Source: Chitinophaga sp. GbtcB8
GTDB taxonomy: Bacteria > Bacteroidota > Bacteroidia > Chitinophagales > Chitinophagaceae
Direction of reading: 5' to 3'
Length of the DNA stretch: 64,000 nt
Assembly (NCBI RefSeq): GCF_019091455.1
Contig: NZ_JAGXJN010000031.1
Location: 1 to 64,000 of the forward strand
Part shown: positions 27,419 through 35,852 of the stretch, one piece after another
Numbering within the stretch: the stretch's first letter is position 1
Layout of the letters: every line of letters begins with the position of its first letter
The notes under the pieces: model-generated
Told to the model about the DNA's origin: nothing
The model's input: only the letters and a program-made list of their open reading frames with translations
Database searches by the model: none
Made by a program: the position numbers and the translations under genes

Positions 27419-29068
27419 TTATACGATAGCTCCTTCAATTTTCAGTACAAACGCATTTTTACAGGGCGGCTGTTCCGGCAGCTGTACCTTCAATCCTTCA
27501 GCCGTTTGCTGAAAGTTCAGGCTGTCATTTCCCAGCAGGCTTACCCGGCTTACCTTTCCCACCTGGTCATTTGCAGCCAGTGTTTTAACCAAAGCAGCTT
27601 TATCTTCCGGCCAGCCTAACATAACTGCATAAAGTGTTTTGCCTTTTGTGGTAAAACGAATATCTGCTGCTTCAAACGGCTTGCCTTTTCCTTCGTTAAA
27701 ACCCTGTGCGCTTAAAGCTACAACTGATTCCATGGCCGGCCCTTCCCCAAATACTTTCCAGGGACGGGTACTGTAAATAGCCTCGCTGTTCACCTGCATC
27801 CATGCGGCCACTTCCTCTACTACGGTACGCTCTTCACTGTCTATAGTACCATTTCCACGTACTGGAATATTCAGTAAAAGATTACCGTTCTTGCTTACCA
27901 CATCGGCCAGGGTATGCACTACTGTTTTAGCGCTTTTATAGCTTTTGTTATCAAACACGCGGCGGTCGTAATGCCAGCCACCGATACAAGTATCCGTTTG
28001 CCAGGGCAAGGGTTCTATCTGGTTGCTTTGCCCGCGCTCAATATCCCATATCATACATTTGCGCTGCTGCTCGTTCAGCATCTTACCAAACAAGGCAGCC
28101 TGCAATTTTCCATGTTTCTTTATACTGGTATTATATAAATGGGCCGCTATCTTTAAGCCTGCATCGCTTACCGGCCAAAGCGGCAGCGCATTGTCATCAA
28201 AATAAACAAGCTCAGGGCCGTATTTATCAATGAGCTCAAGGGTACGATTCAGAAATTTATCACAGTAAGCTTTATCAGGCACGCTGGCGCCATTGCCCCA
28301 ATACCAATGCTCGCCCATGCTATTGTCGTTGAGGCTATCCTTGCTCAAAGCATGATCCTGCGCATACAGCTGCTGCGGATCATAACCATTCCACCATTTG
28401 TTGCTGCCGCCGGCTTTTTTGAGCTTACCATCGTAAGGAACGCCTGCATAAGGGCCGCTTTTATCGGAACGCTGTGCCACCTCATACCAGGTCCAGGCAT
28501 GGGAGGCATGCACCGTTACGCCAAAAGGCAGGTCTTGTTCCTTAGCTGCTTTTGCCCAGCCTCCAATGATATCTTTTTTAGGCCCCAGCTTAGTAGCATT
28601 CCAGGGCTGATATTTACTATCGTACAGATCAAAATTATCGTGGTGATTGGCCATGGCCATAAAATACCTGGCGCCGGCTTTTTTGTATAAGGCTACCAGC
28701 TCCTGCGGATCCCAGCTCTCCGCCTTCCATTCGTTTATCACATCCTTAAAGCCAAATTTTGAGGGATGACCGTATTTCTGTAAATGATACTTATAATGGT
28801 CGCTGCCTTCCTGGTACATGCCCCTGGCATACCAGTCGCCATGTTCCGGCTGGCATTGCGGGCCCCAATGCGCCCAGATCCCAAACTTTGCATCCCGGAA
28901 CCATTCCGGTACCTGGTACTGCGCCAGCGAATCCCAGCTGGGCTTGAAAGGGCCTGCAGCCATAGGACGATCCGTTCCGGAGGCTAACAGGTTGCGTGCA
29001 TAAAGATTAGATAGATATAGGGATGACAGACCCGTGGCTAAACCTTTTATCAGCGTTCTTCTTTGCAT
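27419..29068 (-). CDS. GH29 alpha-L-fucosidase
   Basis: The 549-residue protein starts MQRRTLIKGLATGL, a signal with a paired arginine that may use the Tat pathway. The GH29 barrel follows (WFRDAKFGIWAHWGPQCQPE; ARYFMAMANHHDNFDLYDS), with the nucleophile Asp most likely in ELVYFDDNALP near residue 288. A C-terminal sandwich completes it. It would remove fucose from xyloglucan or a similar glycan in the periplasm. A sugar mutarotase gene follows. A 31-bp element lies 129 bases upstream and recurs at 51916, which suggests that this gene begins its own transcript. It differs clearly from the second GH29 protein (52905-54983). Confidence 0.93.
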   Translation of the reverse strand: MQRRTLIKGLATGLSSLYLSNLYARNLLASGTDRPMAAGPFKPSWDSLAQYQVPEWFRDAKFGIWAHWGPQCQPEHGDWYARGMYQEGSDHYKYHLQKYGHPSKFGFKDVINEWKAESWDPQELVALYKKAGARYFMAMANHHDNFDLYDSKYQPWNATKLGPKKDIIGGWAKAAKEQDLPFGVTVHASHAWTWYEVAQRSDKSGPYAGVPYDGKLKKAGGSNKWWNGYDPQQLYAQDHALSKDSLNDNSMGEHWYWGNGASVPDKAYCDKFLNRTLELIDKYGPELVYFDDNALPLWPVSDAGLKIAAHLYNTSIKKHGKLQAALFGKMLNEQQRKCMIWDIERGQSNQIEPLPWQTDTCIGGWHYDRRVFDNKSYKSAKTVVHTLADVVSKNGNLLLNIPVRGNGTIDSEERTVVEEVAAWMQVNSEAIYSTRPWKVFGEGPAMESVVALSAQGFNEGKGKPFEAADIRFTTKGKTLYAVMLGWPEDKAALVKTLAANDQVGKVSRVSLLGNDSLNFQQTAEGLKVQLPEQPPCKNAFVLKIEGAIV

Positions 29069-29196
29069 GGAATTTAGTTTTACTTGTTTCAGTTCAGGCC
29101 GGCAACCGCTACCGCTGTATAGAGTAGCCTGCAGCTTATAATTATGGCCGGCAGATCAAACTTAGTGCTAAATACTTACTAAACATTTAGCTGAAT

Positions 29197-29227
29197 AGGA
29201 CTTTTTTTTATACAAAACCGACTATTT
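29197..29227 (-). promoter_or_regulatory. 31-bp regulatory element, copy 1 (upstream of GH29)
   Basis: These 31 bases match 51916-51946 at 30 of 31 positions. Read toward GH29 they contain TAGTCGGTTTTGTAT, a run of eight A, then GTCCT. AGTC therefore occurs twice with a 21-bp period, two helical turns, a spacing suited to an AraC-type protein. The element lies 12 bases after the GH97 stop and 129 bases before the GH29 start. The binding role is inferred. Confidence 0.5.
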
Positions 29228-29239
29228 CCTGTTTTAAGA

Positions 29240-31210
29240 TCACTCAAGCACCATTACAAATCCACTATTTGCATTTAAGGTAAGATCAAGCTGCTTTTGC
29301 TTTGCCGTGTTCAGGACTGTTTTTGAAAACAGCTCATCTTTTATACCATCTGTAAACAGGGTAACCTGGCTTTTCTTAAATGAGGTAAGGTCAAGCGCTA
29401 TTTTCTTTGCATCTTTATCTCCATTAATACCGGCAACATACCAGCGTTTGCCGCTTCGCCTGGCTATAACAGCGTATTTCCCTGGGTATCCTTCCAGGAA
29501 TCTTACATCATCCCAGCTGTCAGGAAGCTTTCTTAAAAAATCTTTCACATCAGCGGGTACCTGCAGCATTCCTTCCGGTGATTGTGCAAAGTGCTGTATC
29601 CCCGATAAAAATAAAACCGGAAGGGCCAGCTCAAAGGCGGGAGTAGTTCTCCTGGTACAATCAGACGATGTAAGCCCGGTGAGGTTCATGGGTGTAAAAT
29701 CCATGGGGTCAAATGCGTTCCTGGTGAACGGCAGCATAGCGCAGTGGTTGGCTTGCACATCGGCTGCTTTCTGGTCAAATGTTACCATCTCCATGCCATA
29801 AATTGCTTCGGCTGTCATAAGATGAGGATAGGTTCTTTGCCAGCCTCTTGGCAATGTAGCGCCGTGAAAGTTTACAAGCAGCTTATATTTTGCAGCGTCA
29901 TTCAAAATGTCAATGTAGTATTGGATCATACTCCGGCCGTCTCCACCAAAGAAATCAATCTTTACGCCCTTAATACCCATTGCCTGCAAACGGTTAAATT
30001 CCTTTTCCCTTCCTTCTTTTGTGAGCAACAGGTCTTTAGGATGATAAGTGATCGTGTTCCAGTCACCCGCAGAATTGTACCATAATATCAATCCAATATT
30101 CTTTTGTTTTGCATACGCTGACAGCTCAGCTATTTTATCATATCCTATCTTGGTATCCCAGTTTACATCTATCAGGCAATATTGCCAGCGCATGTCAGCG
30201 GCATAGTCAATATATTTTTTTTGTTCATTGAAGGTGATGTTGTCATCCTTGCTATTGATCCAGCTCCAGCTGGCTTTTCCGGTTTTTACAAAAGAGGTGT
30301 CCTTTAACACTGCTGCCGGCGCCAGATCGGTGCCCAATGTTGATTCAGCAATTGTTTTCAAACTTCCAATTGTAATAATACGCCAGGGTGTAAGCCATGG
30401 CTTATTGTTTTCCGGTAAATAACCCCTTCCTGTAAATACCTCTCTGGGATCGGCAAAGCCAATTGAATAAACAGCCGAGGCAGAATCATTGATCAATCTT
30501 GTACCGCAATAAGTACCATCCAGCGCTGCTTCGGTGATCAATACCCAGGTATCCTTTGTTTTAAATAATGCAGGGTACACCCAGCCTGACTTCAACGGCG
30601 ATACCGTGCCAACAGGAATATCCTGCAAATAATGTTCTTCATAAGAGGGATGGCAATGCTCAAAGCCTGTTTTTGCTTCACTCATGGGCTGCAGCCAGGC
30701 TCTTGTTCCCTTGTCAAATGCAAATGAGGAATGTTCTTTAACGATCGTTTCATTATCTTTTATCCAGGGAAACCCGTACCGGAAAGCCACTCCATCATTG
30801 GATAACCGGAAAATAATATCCATTTTCTCTTTTTCACTATTCGCAAAAGACATCACCAGCTGATTGGCCTGGTAAAGAATGCTGCTTTTCTTTGCATTCT
30901 TCGTCCGGTAGCTGTCTGTTATACGTGCCGGTTTTGATGCTGTTACCAGCTTCATGCCTTGTGTAAAATCATGCCCCTTCATCATCAGCCCTAAAGCCGA
31001 AGGGTAAATGATATCCACGCCGGACTTCTGGATCCTGTATTGAATTTCACCTGAAGCGGATAAGGATACCTTTAGTACAATAGACTTATCCGGGCTTTGT
31101 ACCTGAGCAACCTGCTGTGCTTTTAAAGGATCCGTTATTCCAACCCCCCAGCTATTCATGCCGGTCAGGAGCCAAACTAAAAGGATTGTGTTCTTAAATC
31201 TCATTTTCAT
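29240..31210 (-). CDS. GH97 glycoside hydrolase, probably retaining alpha-galactosidase type
   Basis: The 656-residue protein has a signal peptide (about 1-30), a GH97 N-terminal sandwich (about 30-285), a catalytic barrel (WSWINSKDDNITFNEQKKYI through about 560) and a small C-terminal sandwich. GIKGVKIDFFGGDG places an Asp near residue 418 and MTAEAIYG a Glu near 467. In the characterised retaining Bacteroides enzyme the equivalent Asp is the nucleophile, whereas inverting alpha-glucosidases use glutamates. The VKIDF form therefore favours the retaining alpha-galactosidase group. It also has the Ca-linked glutamates typical of the family, which I did not place. It sits 111 bases downstream of GH74 in a hemicellulose locus. 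Confidence 0.9.
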   Translation of the reverse strand: MKMRFKNTILLVWLLTGMNSWGVGITDPLKAQQVAQVQSPDKSIVLKVSLSASGEIQYRIQKSGVDIIYPSALGLMMKGHDFTQGMKLVTASKPARITDSYRTKNAKKSSILYQANQLVMSFANSEKEKMDIIFRLSNDGVAFRYGFPWIKDNETIVKEHSSFAFDKGTRAWLQPMSEAKTGFEHCHPSYEEHYLQDIPVGTVSPLKSGWVYPALFKTKDTWVLITEAALDGTYCGTRLINDSASAVYSIGFADPREVFTGRGYLPENNKPWLTPWRIITIGSLKTIAESTLGTDLAPAAVLKDTSFVKTGKASWSWINSKDDNITFNEQKKYIDYAADMRWQYCLIDVNWDTKIGYDKIAELSAYAKQKNIGLILWYNSAGDWNTITYHPKDLLLTKEGREKEFNRLQAMGIKGVKIDFFGGDGRSMIQYYIDILNDAAKYKLLVNFHGATLPRGWQRTYPHLMTAEAIYGMEMVTFDQKAADVQANHCAMLPFTRNAFDPMDFTPMNLTGLTSSDCTRRTTPAFELALPVLFLSGIQHFAQSPEGMLQVPADVKDFLRKLPDSWDDVRFLEGYPGKYAVIARRSGKRWYVAGINGDKDAKKIALDLTSFKKSQVTLFTDGIKDELFSKTVLNTAKQKQLDLTLNANSGFVMVLE

Positions 31211-31275
31211 AATTATATAACTTACAATTTATCAAATCCAAAAATTATTATGGCGATCCATCTATGCATGAAACA

Positions 31276-31301
31276 GGGAATGCTTCGCTGGAAGCATTCC
31301 C
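31276..31301. terminator. Hairpin between GH74 and GH97
   Basis: GGGAATGCTTC pairs perfectly with GAAGCATTCCC around a GCTG loop (11-bp stem). It lies 20 bases after the GH74 stop and 65 bases before the GH97 start, with both genes on the minus strand. No clean T tract follows in that direction, so it may act as a weak terminator or as an mRNA stabiliser inside the operon. Confidence 0.4.
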
Positions 31302-31321
31302 GGGGAAATGGTGAAAATCTG

Positions 31322-34159
31322 TTAATGAACGATAAGCTTCTTCGTGAAACTGGATCCATTTGAATCTATTGTTACAATGTAAAACCCTGCATTCAGCCGT
31401 GAATCGATCTCTATCTTGTTACTGCCCTGCGTTTTCCTTTCATAAAGCATTCTGCCCTGGTTATCATAGATCCTTACCACCGCATGTTCTGAAACCTCCT
31501 TCAGCAGGATGGTAAACCTTCCTTCACTGGCAGGATTCGGATAAATGCTAACCGCATCCTCATTAAAGCCGGTTTCCTGTGATATGCCGGCAGCTGAAGT
31601 ATCGCTCATCCCTGCCCGGGAATCTCTCATTAAAGAACCGGTCAGGGTAATGTTAAAGGTCTGTGTGCTTTTGCATCCTCCGCTGTTGGTGTAGGTAGCC
31701 ACGTAGTTCCCTGCCTGGCTGGATTGAACATTTGAAATATATACTTCACGCGTAGCTGCACTAAAATTATTTGGCCCGGTCCAGCTCCAGGATCCGCCCT
31801 GTGTGGGCTGAGGGCCAAACTGCACACTGCCACCTGCAGCTAAGGAAGCATTGGCGGTCTGCTGCCAGGTTCCGTTATTAATATTTACATACGGTGTGAT
31901 GGCAGTAGGCGTACAGGCGCCAGGCTCCCAGTAAATTAAACCTCTTCCGCCGCCGGCGCTCATGTATACCCTTCCTGCAACGTTCATGTCGCCGATCAGC
32001 AATGGCGCGCCTGCAAACTCGTGCGCGTCATCATTCAGCCTGGACCAGGTAACACCCTGGTCTGTTGATCTGAAAAGCCCCGTTACGCCGGAAACTGTTC
32101 CCCATATAAAAACAGTAGGATAGCCGGCGCCTGACACTGCCTTTCCTATGCCAATCGTTTTACAGTAAGTTACGTTTGAAATATTCGTATAGGCCGCTCC
32201 GTAATTGGTTGAATATTTTAATCCATTACGGCCAAGCGGTACCCACACATGCCCTTCGCGGCCCGGTACGGTCCGGATCAAAGCCGGCTCCCAGGGATAA
32301 TTCGCGGTTGACGCACCCGGCGTGCCTGCTACTGAAAAGCTGACTCCTTTATTGGAGCTCCTCAGCAGCTGCCCGTTGTCTGGAATGTATATATAAAAAT
32401 AGTTTGCGTTCACCTGGTCGGCAACCGGAGCAGCGTCTCCGAGGGATACACCTGAACAGGCAGACCAGCTGGCGCCGTTGTTGGTAGTATAGTAGGTAGT
32501 TGCAGAACCGCCGGGACAATGCAGTATAGTACCTCCGTCAGCGCTGACGGCAACCCTTCCTCCTGTACCTTTATTGGTGGAGGCTCCTGTCCATGTAGCA
32601 CCTTTGTCGTTGGAATAGTAAACAACATTTCCCCCGTTGGAAGCTCTTACGACCTTGCTGGTGTTGCCGGCAGCATAAGCAATGCTCTGGTTGTTCCCGT
32701 CCGAAGGAGTAAGCTTTTTTGACGGATAAGAAGTCAGCGGCTCATGCACAAAGCCTGTTACATCTCCAAAGGAAGAAATAAACGGCCCTCCGGGAATGCT
32801 TGTCCCGTCAAGCAATGCGGTTTCTTCAAGCCCGGTCACATCATATTTCCATGAAGGATTTGCGGCTGTAATATCGGAACAGGTATATACGCCGCCGCCG
32901 CCGATCACCCGCACTTTTGAAAGATTGGATTGATCAAACTCTATACAGTCCATCCAGTTAACCGCGCCTCCCACAGTCCATCCTATGCCATTACTATCAT
33001 AGGTGGCGTTTGTGCCGTTTTTAAGCGTCCAGCTGGATCCGCCATCGGTAGTGAGGAAAACAAAATCGCCCCAGCCGGTACCAAACTGGTTATTCCAATA
33101 CATACCACAGGAGGAAACTATTACCCGGTTAACATTGGTCGGGTCAATACTTACACCTCCGTATGCATAATCCTTTGAAGAAACGGGGGTAACATTCGTC
33201 CACACACCGTTGGCCGTATTGAGTTTATATACCTTCCCATCTCCGTTACCGGATTGCGGACCTGCATCATCGGAGTAGGTAACATACATGGTAGTTCCCT
33301 GCAGCGCTGCACGATGCGGCATAAAGCTGGTGGTTGCGGAAATGGCGATAAAGGTAGCGCCGCCGTCCGTACTCTTATAAATATTCGCGCTTCCGGTGCG
33401 GGAAACGCCTATGTACATGGTTTGCGAAGCGCCGCCTGCTACAGCGCCGGAAGGATCAAAAAGTACAAAACATATTCCGTTCTCATTAGGCGTGATAGTT
33501 ACACCATTCCAGGCAAGATTCCAGGTAACGCCGGCGTCTGTGCTTTTCCATAATCCGTTAGCCCGGGTGCCGCAGAATAAAATGTTGCTGTTTTTGGGAT
33601 CTACTGCAAGACGTTCTCCGTTCCCGCGTCCGTTCCCATTTCCATGCGCTTTAAATTTAGCCGTAACATCTGTGTAAGTGAAAGTATTTCCTTTGTCCGT
33701 GGATTTCAATATAGCCGTTCTTCCGTTGTTGATATAGGAGGTGCCGCAGAGCATATAAACGTTATTGGCGTTCTGCGGATCCAACGCCAATGCTTCTACG
33801 CCAATAAATCCATTTTCCGATTCGTTAAGCCAGTCGAGCAGCTGAACCCATTTATTGTTCGCTGCGTCCCAGCGGTAAGCTCCGCCTACATCTGTGCGGC
33901 AATACCTGTCGCCGGATGTTTTGTGGGTAACAATACCCGTTACAAATCCGCCGCCGCCAACAGGCGCATTCTTCCAGACATAACCGCTGGTCTGCGCCAC
34001 CACTTTATAACCCGGAAACACAACACACAGGAGCAGTAAACAGAGATAGGCAAGCTTTTTTTGCCTGAGCTGCGGGAATACCCGGGGGGATGTAAAAGAT
34101 CTGAAGACAAAAGGCAGCGTACCCTTTGGTTTAAATGATGTTGGTAATTCTGTTTTCAT
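31322..34159 (-). CDS. GH74 xyloglucanase with type IX secretion tail
   Basis: The 945-residue protein has an unusually long signal region (about 1-55, ending VVAQ), two seven-bladed propellers with Asp-box repeats (KSTDKGNTF, KSTDAGVTW, RSTDQGVTW), an Ig-like domain (about 765-840) and a type IX secretion C-terminal domain (SIYPNPASEGRF, ending SSFTKKLIVH). The catalytic Asp pair probably comprises the Asp in YCRTDVGGAYRW (near residue 89) and one in WMDCIEFDQ (near residue 403). GH74 enzymes are endo-xyloglucanases cutting the glucan backbone. The tail implies that this one works at the cell surface or outside. It is the first minus-strand gene of the left arm. Confidence 0.93.
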   Translation of the reverse strand: MKTELPTSFKPKGTLPFVFRSFTSPRVFPQLRQKKLAYLCLLLLCVVFPGYKVVAQTSGYVWKNAPVGGGGFVTGIVTHKTSGDRYCRTDVGGAYRWDAANNKWVQLLDWLNESENGFIGVEALALDPQNANNVYMLCGTSYINNGRTAILKSTDKGNTFTYTDVTAKFKAHGNGNGRGNGERLAVDPKNSNILFCGTRANGLWKSTDAGVTWNLAWNGVTITPNENGICFVLFDPSGAVAGGASQTMYIGVSRTGSANIYKSTDGGATFIAISATTSFMPHRAALQGTTMYVTYSDDAGPQSGNGDGKVYKLNTANGVWTNVTPVSSKDYAYGGVSIDPTNVNRVIVSSCGMYWNNQFGTGWGDFVFLTTDGGSSWTLKNGTNATYDSNGIGWTVGGAVNWMDCIEFDQSNLSKVRVIGGGGVYTCSDITAANPSWKYDVTGLEETALLDGTSIPGGPFISSFGDVTGFVHEPLTSYPSKKLTPSDGNNQSIAYAAGNTSKVVRASNGGNVVYYSNDKGATWTGASTNKGTGGRVAVSADGGTILHCPGGSATTYYTTNNGASWSACSGVSLGDAAPVADQVNANYFYIYIPDNGQLLRSSNKGVSFSVAGTPGASTANYPWEPALIRTVPGREGHVWVPLGRNGLKYSTNYGAAYTNISNVTYCKTIGIGKAVSGAGYPTVFIWGTVSGVTGLFRSTDQGVTWSRLNDDAHEFAGAPLLIGDMNVAGRVYMSAGGGRGLIYWEPGACTPTAITPYVNINNGTWQQTANASLAAGGSVQFGPQPTQGGSWSWTGPNNFSAATREVYISNVQSSQAGNYVATYTNSGGCKSTQTFNITLTGSLMRDSRAGMSDTSAAGISQETGFNEDAVSIYPNPASEGRFTILLKEVSEHAVVRIYDNQGRMLYERKTQGSNKIEIDSRLNAGFYIVTIDSNGSSFTKKLIVH

Positions 34160-34596
34160 AAAGGTTAATGGTTTAAGTAAAATTGTGTGGAGAAAATTGA
34201 TACAACGAAATACGCTGCCCCTGCCTGAGTATTTGATGAAAGCGCTGACAACATGTCATTATACCAGGATGGCCCCGGGAAGCTTAACGGGAGCAGACGT
34301 ATTTTCATAACGGGAATGTTCTATTAACTGAATGTTGTAAAACTACCCAGCTATTCTTTGAGAGAGGGTTCTCAAATGTTGCAGATCATGGGGGGAAATG
34401 TTTCAAAGATGATCTCTGTGGATCTAAAATGCCATTCTGCCATTTCATTATTGATTTACTACCCTGGATGCACCACGGGAAAACAGCATCCCTGAGATGC
34501 CTTATTTAGGAAAGTGTAACCGAGCTGTTTGGATAACCATTGCCCCCTGCAGCAGAATATTTTTGCGGAAAACATATTTTTATTTCAAAATTTAGT
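34160..34596. other. Intergenic region between GH74 and the mannan locus
   Basis: These 437 bases separate the divergent hemicellulose arm and mannan operon. I find no open frame of any length and no recognisable protein motif. A minus-strand promoter for GH74 must lie at its left end, but no exact -7 element is visible. The right end leads into the palindromic operator at 34597. Confidence 0.4.
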
Positions 34597-34608
34597 ATGT
34601 TTGAACAT
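34597..34608. promoter_or_regulatory. Palindromic operator 1, ATGTTTGAACAT
   Basis: ATGTT-TG-AACAT is a perfect 5-2-5 inverted repeat. The same palindrome, with CA in the centre, lies over the ROK gene start at 34922-34937. It overlaps a TAnnTTTG match (TATGTTTG, 34596-34603) and lies 8 bases before a second one (34616-34623). That places it over the promoter of the GntR remnant, as an autoregulatory operator would be. Confidence 0.55.
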
Positions 34609-34615
34609 TCATACA

Positions 34616-34623
34616 TAAGTTTG
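34616..34623 (+). promoter_or_regulatory. Bacteroidota -7 promoter element (TAAGTTTG)
   Basis: TAAGTTTG matches TAnnTTTG exactly, 14 bases before the ATG of the GntR remnant at 34638. It may still serve the downstream kinase operon. Operator 1 lies directly upstream, where a repressor would block polymerase. Confidence 0.45.
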
Positions 34624-34637
34624 AGGATCGATCATAA

Positions 34638-34869
34638 ATGCGAACTACCACTCCACATCCAGGTAGAAGACTGTTACGAAAGCTGATCAGCCAGCCGGAA
34701 TACCAGAATGGAACCTTTCTGCCCAGGGAAATGGAGCCGGTACTGTTCTGCGAACGTTTCGTTTATGATCCGGGCGACATGGCGCCCCCGGGAATATAAT
34801 GTGGGTTATTACCATTCAGACAAATTCACGTATTCTATAGAGATAAGCCCCAGAAGGCTGATCCGATAG
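34638..34869 (+). pseudogene. GntR-family (UTRA-type) regulator remnant with an internal deletion
   Basis: An N-terminal piece of 53 codons (34638-34799) contains LRKLISQPEYQNGTFLPREME, the start of the GntR winged helix, where G-x-x-LP-x-E normally leads into the recognition helices. The frame then ends after PGDMAPPGI. Directly after, in another frame (34801-34869), VGYYHSDKFTYSIEISPRR reads like the last strand of a UTRA effector domain, ending at TAG 34867-34869. About 170 residues of a normal protein of about 240 are missing between them. The gene stands where a local regulator of the mannan operon would stand, between two copies of one palindrome. I recognise the family by pattern only, so the call is moderately sure. 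Confidence 0.55.
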
Positions 34870-34921
34870 CACATCCTTTTCTGTTTCCACGCAGAGAGGG
34901 ATATTTTTTCCTTCATTTTTA

Positions 34922-34937
34922 ATATGTTCAAACATAT
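34922..34937. promoter_or_regulatory. Palindromic operator 2 over the ROK start, ATATGTTCAAACATAT
   Basis: This is a perfect 7-2-7 inverted repeat. Its core ATGTT-nn-AACAT equals operator 1 at 34597. It covers both candidate start codons of the ROK gene (34924 and 34936), so a bound protein would block transcription or early elongation of the mannan operon. The matching regulator gene nearby is broken. Confidence 0.6.
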
Positions 34938-35850
34938 GAACAAACGATATGTACTTGGGGCGGACATTGGTGGTTCACACATCACCGCTGCGCTCATTGA
35001 TCTGTCAAACGGCGTGGTAGCCGAAGGTTCAAAGTGTAAAGAGCAGGTGAACGCCGGCGCCGGTGCGGACGATATTATTGGCTGCTGGTCAAAAGCCATT
35101 GATGATGTACTTTCTTTTGCAGGTTCAGGAATACCGGCCATAGGTATAGCCATGCCGGGCCCATTTGATTATCCGGAGGGCATTTCACTGATCAGGGGCG
35201 TGGCCAAATATGAATCCCTTTACGGCATGAATATAAGAACGGCCCTGAAAGCATCACTGAACTTCAGCGGCAACGTTTATTTCGAGAACGATGCTTCCTG
35301 CTTTGCATTAGGTGAAGCATGGGCCGGAGAAGGCGCAGGCTGCAGCCGCATAGTAGCCGTAACCCTGGGCACAGGCCTGGGCGGCACTTTCCTGTACAAC
35401 AAACACATTCTGCATGAAGGGAAAGGCGTACCCTCCGGCGGTTACATCTATAACCTGCCTTACAGGAACGGCATTGCAGAAGATTATATCTCCTCCCGCT
35501 GGCTGCTCAATGAATACCACCGGCGTACCGGCACAAGGCTGCCCGATGTTAAAAGCATCGGCGACCTGGCAGAAAAACAGGACGCCACAGCGCTGGCATT
35601 GTTTATGGAAATGGGTAACGCATTAGGCGAAGTACTGACGCCCTGGCTGGAAGATTTTGAAGCGGAATGTTTAGTGATCGGCGGTAATATCCGCAAAGCG
35701 CATCCCTACTTTTTGCCGGCCCTGCAAGCCTGCCTGCAGCAGCATAAGATCAATACTACCATACACGTTTCCAGCCGCGGAGAGGCCTCTGCCCTATCCG
35801 GCGCGGCATGGTTATGCAAATCCCTACTTGTAAAAAACAACGCACGATAG
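34936..35850 (+). CDS. ROK-family sugar kinase (probable mannokinase or hexokinase)
   Basis: The 304-residue protein has the ROK layout. The phosphate-1 ATP motif VLGADIGGSHITAALID is at residues 6-22, ENDASCFALGEAWAGEGAG carries the catalytic Asp near residue 119, and VTLGTGLGGTFLYN is the phosphate-2 motif. The usual ROK zinc-site motif C-x-C-G-x-x-GC is absent and replaced by KGVPSGGYIYNLPYR, a sugar-binding loop variant. It would phosphorylate the mannose released by GH76 and GH92. The isomerase-like gene starts 3 bases after its stop, so the two are co-translated. I prefer ATG 34936 (MNKRYVLGADIGG) over 34924 because the fold begins there. Both starts lie in operator 2. Confidence 0.9.
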   Translation: MNKRYVLGADIGGSHITAALIDLSNGVVAEGSKCKEQVNAGAGADDIIGCWSKAIDDVLSFAGSGIPAIGIAMPGPFDYPEGISLIRGVAKYESLYGMNIRTALKASLNFSGNVYFENDASCFALGEAWAGEGAGCSRIVAVTLGTGLGGTFLYNKHILHEGKGVPSGGYIYNLPYRNGIAEDYISSRWLLNEYHRRTGTRLPDVKSIGDLAEKQDATALALFMEMGNALGEVLTPWLEDFEAECLVIGGNIRKAHPYFLPALQACLQQHKINTTIHVSSRGEASALSGAAWLCKSLLVKNNAR

Positions 35851-35852
35851 CA

